Translations under genes and position numbers: made by a program | In this document: positions 11,398 through 64,000 of the stretch, one piece after another | Layout of the letters: each line of letters starts with the position of its first letter | Numbering within the stretch: the stretch's first letter is position 1 | Notes under the pieces: model-generated | What the model was told of the DNA's origin: nothing | Databases searched by the model: none | Seen by the model: the letters and a program-made list of their open reading frames with translations, nothing else | Source of the DNA: Riptortus pedestris | Taxonomy: Eukaryota > Arthropoda > Insecta > Hemiptera > Alydidae | Direction of reading: 5' to 3' | NCBI GenBank assembly: GCA_019009955.1 | Contig: CM032229.1 | Location: 1,283,001-1,347,000, forward strand | Length of the DNA: 64,000 bases

Positions 11398-12057
11398 AAA
11401 AAAAGTCCGTCACGCAGGAGCTGCGTAAACTAATAGAAGTTTACCTAATAGATAAATCTACATACTGCTAATACAACACCACCGTCAATATTAAATGAAT
11501 AAATACAAACGGAAATAAGAAATGTTTCAGTCAATTTCAATAACCTGTAGACAGGAAGCGTTTGAAATGTAAACAAACAGATCTGCCAGCCTCACACCGG
11601 AAAGAAAAACAATTACTGAAATATATCAGAATATAACATATTAATTTTATTGAGAACTATTTACTATATCTAGTACTGTAATTAATAATGAGTCAGAATA
11701 ATTGTTATCTCAATCAATCAAATTTTTGGAATCCAAGCCCTTGAGGGGGGGGGGGTCACCAGGACATATTTGAATGTATCTTGTATAATAGAGGTCTCTT
11801 GAATACAATATTTGATATTTAAGCTCCGAATAATGTACAATAGTTTATTACATAATAGAGTATTGGTTATGTAACATGAGTACCTAGAAGTGGGGGTTGC
11901 TGAAGGCTGAAAAATGCAAATATCTCGGTTAGTGTTCAAGATAGATAATAAATGTATATCTCAATAATTATATTGCATGTAATTTGCAATAAGATTGGTT
12001 CTATAAAATATTTCGATCCGACGAGTAGTAACGGAGATATTTGGAATTTTCGAAAAT

Positions 12058-12131
<74 letters not shown>

Positions 12132-12279
12132 ATAAGTATATATATACATATATATACAGTTTTGAACGGACCTCATTTTCGTCATCTCCTAGGTAGGATC
12201 AATGGACAAGAAAAATTTCGAAAATCGCGTAATGGGTACGACCTCAATAGCTAATTTCCCTTGAGGGAAATCTGCTAAA
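11398..12279 (-). repeat. HINE/DINE-1-like element, near full length
   Basis: On the + strand it opens AAAAGTCCGTCACGCAGG and closes TTTCCCTTGAGGGAAATCTG then CTAAAA. The core at 12059-12130 is (CT)n followed by (TA)n. Block A (GGATCAATGGACAAG) lies between core and palindrome. The outer hairpin carries one change (GCAGGAGCTGC). Confidence 0.88.
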
Positions 12280-12416
12280 ATGAAAGGAAGAACTAGAAAG
12301 CAAAGACATTGCTTGACTGTTTCTTATCGTATTTTAAATTTTCTAATACAAGTAGAATTAATAGCCAGTTTTCTTCTGTCAAGTAATGGGTTGGTTCAGC
12401 CAGTATAAATAATGAG

Positions 12417-12730
12417 AAACAGGCTATTACTATTGTCAAATCTTTTATTGTACGTGGCGGCATTACTGGCTGATCGTTGAGTACATCTGGCAAGTGCCGA
12501 AGTGTGTCGAAAGTTAAGAGAACTTATCCATTGTTGATAAAAGGTCAACCCATCTACTATATAACATCAACCTCCTCCATGGATTTATACATCAACCCCC
12601 GCCAGCCAGGATAAGTCGTGAAGAGTACATCTTTCTAGAACTTGAAAATGTTTCCATCGCATCCAGGGCGCTTCCCACGAGAAATCAACGATGAGCTACT
12701 GTATGATTTGACAATAGTATTAGCCTGTTT
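12417..12730. repeat. Inverted repeat pair around a 200-bp spacer
   Basis: GATTTGACAATAGTATTAGC at about 12705 is matched in reverse complement near 12422-12445 with one change. The similarity extends outward through TCAACGAT. Arms are about 12417-12481 and 12683-12730. Possibly a decayed MITE; no target duplication seen. Confidence 0.55.
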
Positions 12731-13889
12731 ATCTAGCAAAGGTTTTGTTCAATAAGATTGTTTGAAGGGTATATACGACCCTCCAATGTTGCTGTGAAAA
12801 TGAGACAATCTTCTTACACATAGGTACATTATTTTTTCTATAGCAACCACTTTTGGTAAAAAGTAGGTCAACTCTCGTCTGTCCTAATTTGTTGTCATGT
12901 ACATAGATCATCTGGAATTGGGGTAATGGCAGCTAGTGTGAAATGTATAAGTTTTGTTTTAACTGAACAATTGAGAATATATAATCTCTTGAATGCATAA
13001 ATCTTTATTTCTAATTTTCTGAATAATTTCTTCTTAAGTTTGTCTCTTTCACTCATGAATGGACTTTTTAAAATTTACTAGTTGTTTCGTTAAATAATTT
13101 ATTAGACAGCATTTGTCTGCATAGTTAAAAATATGAGATTCCAGAGTTTCATTCCTCATTGCTATGTTTTGAACGAAGCGTTTGTAAACTACAGACAACT
13201 TTCCCGGTCTAAATTTTAAAGTGTTTGTTTCTTCGACAAATTTTGTAGTTGGTTTAATTTTTTAGTAAAATGGAAGTTCAAAGCAAGTATTTTTCAAATA
13301 TTTTCTTCTATTATTGAATTTTGTGACATTTTTATGTTTATTATATACGCTTTATTTATTGATCAAATCAAAAACTTGGTTGTTTTGAGTGGTGCATATT
13401 CATTGAATTCTTTCTTTTGGAGAAACATCTATTTTAATTTCTTTTAGTGAACAAAAAATATAATGGAAACCCTATTATTGTTCATTTATTTATTTGTTTT
13501 ATTAATATTTATCTTCCTTATCTAAGAAATATTATTTAGGAAGAACATTCATGTTTATATAAGTAAAGGACTTATATGCAATTGCTTTTCCTTCATATAA
13601 GACTGATACTTTCATGTTGTGAGATGCGTTCTAATTTCTCTACATGATTTTGTCATTTTTATAAGCAATTAATCATAGAAATATGGTTTTAAAAGGTCCG
13701 GCCAGTTAAAAACAATACTGTTTTGAACAGAAAAATGGAGACATTTTACAAGTCCCCATGATAATGTTTTTACGATTGATTGTGTAGAGAAGCCTAGACT
13801 GGTTTGACCATATTAAAGAACTAAATAAGATATTGAAACCACTTTGCTTCTTATTCAATTAAATGTGTTCAGAAATATCTTCCAATGGA

Positions 13890-14290
13890 AACTCTATTAC
13901 AAATATACTATATTTACTTTCATAGTCCGTTAACTTGTGGATTTATAATATTTCAATTGCTGAAGAGGTTGCAGATATGGTTTATATTCAATAGAAAGTT
14001 GAGAAATTCTTGTTGGAGACTCTTTAAGAAGTCAAAAATAGTGTCTTTTCTTTCAACGATGATGAAATTTTGGTGGCCTTGATGAGACTTTTGCTTTTAC
14101 CTATCGCATTTAGAATTTCCATGTCGAATTTTTTATTGAGTCTGTCTTGTTCTGGCGATTCAGCACCAAATTTACATTTCCCTTGCTTCCAATCTATTGT
14201 ATTCTCTTTTTTAAAGTGCCAAATGTTTGCACCTGTAAAGCACTATACTCCAAGTGATAGCTTTCTACTGTTGAACTGTACTTTATTCAT
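13890..14290 (-). pseudogene. LINE reverse transcriptase C-terminal remnant
   Basis: Read on the - strand with frame changes, it gives phrases such as KKFDMEILNAIGKSKSLI and a TIDWK-like segment. It parallels the better preserved LINE piece at 44160-44330. Heavily decayed. Confidence 0.4.
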
Positions 14291-14344
14291 TACTTTTGGA
14301 CTGTTATAGTGGAAGTTGGAGAAGTGATGGTGGGATTTCAATCC

Positions 14345-14506
14345 CAGGTTATCACCCTTTTCTAGCCAGGGTGGGACTAAGGATTTCATTTAATGAGTTT
14401 GTCACTAAATAAATTCCTATTGCCAAAGCAAGAATCGAACTTGCCACTCTTGGTTTACTAAGTGAGTTTAAGGCCCACACTTTAACTCACACGGCTAACC
14501 TGAGGC
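14345..14506 (-). repeat. tRNA-type SINE copy
   Basis: On the - strand it has a box A-like segment (TAGCCGTGTGAGTTAAAG), a box B-like segment (GTTCGATTCTTG), TTAAATGAAATCC and GAAAAGGGTGATAACC. It lies within 50 bp of the first TONSL exon found. Confidence 0.8.
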
Positions 14507-14545
14507 TCAATTGCATTTAATTAATGGCTCTATTATATCTTGCAG

Positions 14546-64000
<49,455 letters not shown>

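Larger units (their letters stand above)
12731..14545. other. Spacer that should hold the 5' end of TONSL
   Basis: AT-rich. The first exon placed for TONSL (14546) begins inside the protein, so a short start exon and promoter are expected here or further left. Candidate ATGs at about 13270 and 13735 do not join in the required phase, so I leave the start unplaced. Contains a LINE remnant and a SINE, listed separately. Confidence 0.4.

Noticed and set aside
12043..12254. Small protein with Ser-Leu and Tyr-Ile runs
   Set aside because: Translation of (CT)n and (TA)n microsatellite in a HINE core.
13260..13300. ATG at about 13270 as the TONSL start exon
   Set aside because: The nearest donor leaves phase 2, but the exon at 14546 needs phase 1 or 0.
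14345..14506. Stand-alone tRNA gene
   Set aside because: A- and B-box-like segments are present but belong to a repeated SINE with a non-tRNA body and no cloverleaf that I can draw.

Overview
This 64 kb window is AT-rich, intron-rich animal DNA. It carries two host genes on the + strand in a dense background of transposable elements. The protein matches point to an insect. The repeat mix (HINE/Helentron-like elements, Helitron-like elements, a tRNA-type SINE, RTE-like LINE pieces) suggests a hemipteran, but no marker fixes the species.

Region 1 (about 2.9-8.1 kb) holds a small bHLH transcription factor of the Olig/bHLHe22-23 class, most like insect Oli. It has three coding exons, with start and stop both in the window (184 aa). 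Its first coding intron contains a 46-bp minisatellite of about 12 units.

Region 2 (14.5 kb to the right edge) is one very long gene, the Tonsoku-like DNA repair protein TONSL. I place 25 coding exons (3,796 nt, about 1,265 codons). All 24 junctions use GT-AG sites and keep one reading frame. The domain order is TPR repeats, an acidic stretch, ankyrin repeats, a charged linker, a ubiquitin-like domain and leucine-rich repeats, which is the family architecture. The first few codons and the last exon(s) are not in view. TONSL works with MMS22L at stalled or broken replication forks and reads new histone H4. The two genes have no evident functional link.

Almost everything else is mobile DNA inside introns. 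(1) A dominant family has sub-terminal inverted repeats, a (TA)n core and a 3' hairpin, and I read it as a HINE/DINE-1-like Helentron derivative. (2) A second, Helitron-like family (hairpin then CTAG) sits inside the (TA)n core of two copies of the first. (3) A tRNA-type SINE family has a (TAA)n tail. (4) A PIF/Harbinger element has TTA duplications and perfect terminal repeats. (5) There is a Merlin/ISXO2-like transposase fragment. (6) A decayed Ty3/gypsy element lies on the - strand, interrupted by a small foldback insertion. (7) Several LINE pieces are present. (8) A young LTR retrotransposon (56.2-62.5 kb) encodes only Gag and has about 3.1 kb of non-coding interior. It is followed by a second, truncated LTR-gag copy.

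I see no bacterial features, no CRISPR array and no recognisable stand-alone tRNA or rRNA gene. The least ordinary items are the Gag-only LTR element with its tandem partial copy, the nested rolling-circle elements, the 157-bp array made from a Helentron-like 3' end, and a pair of perfect hairpins sharing a GGTG loop at 16.8 kb.
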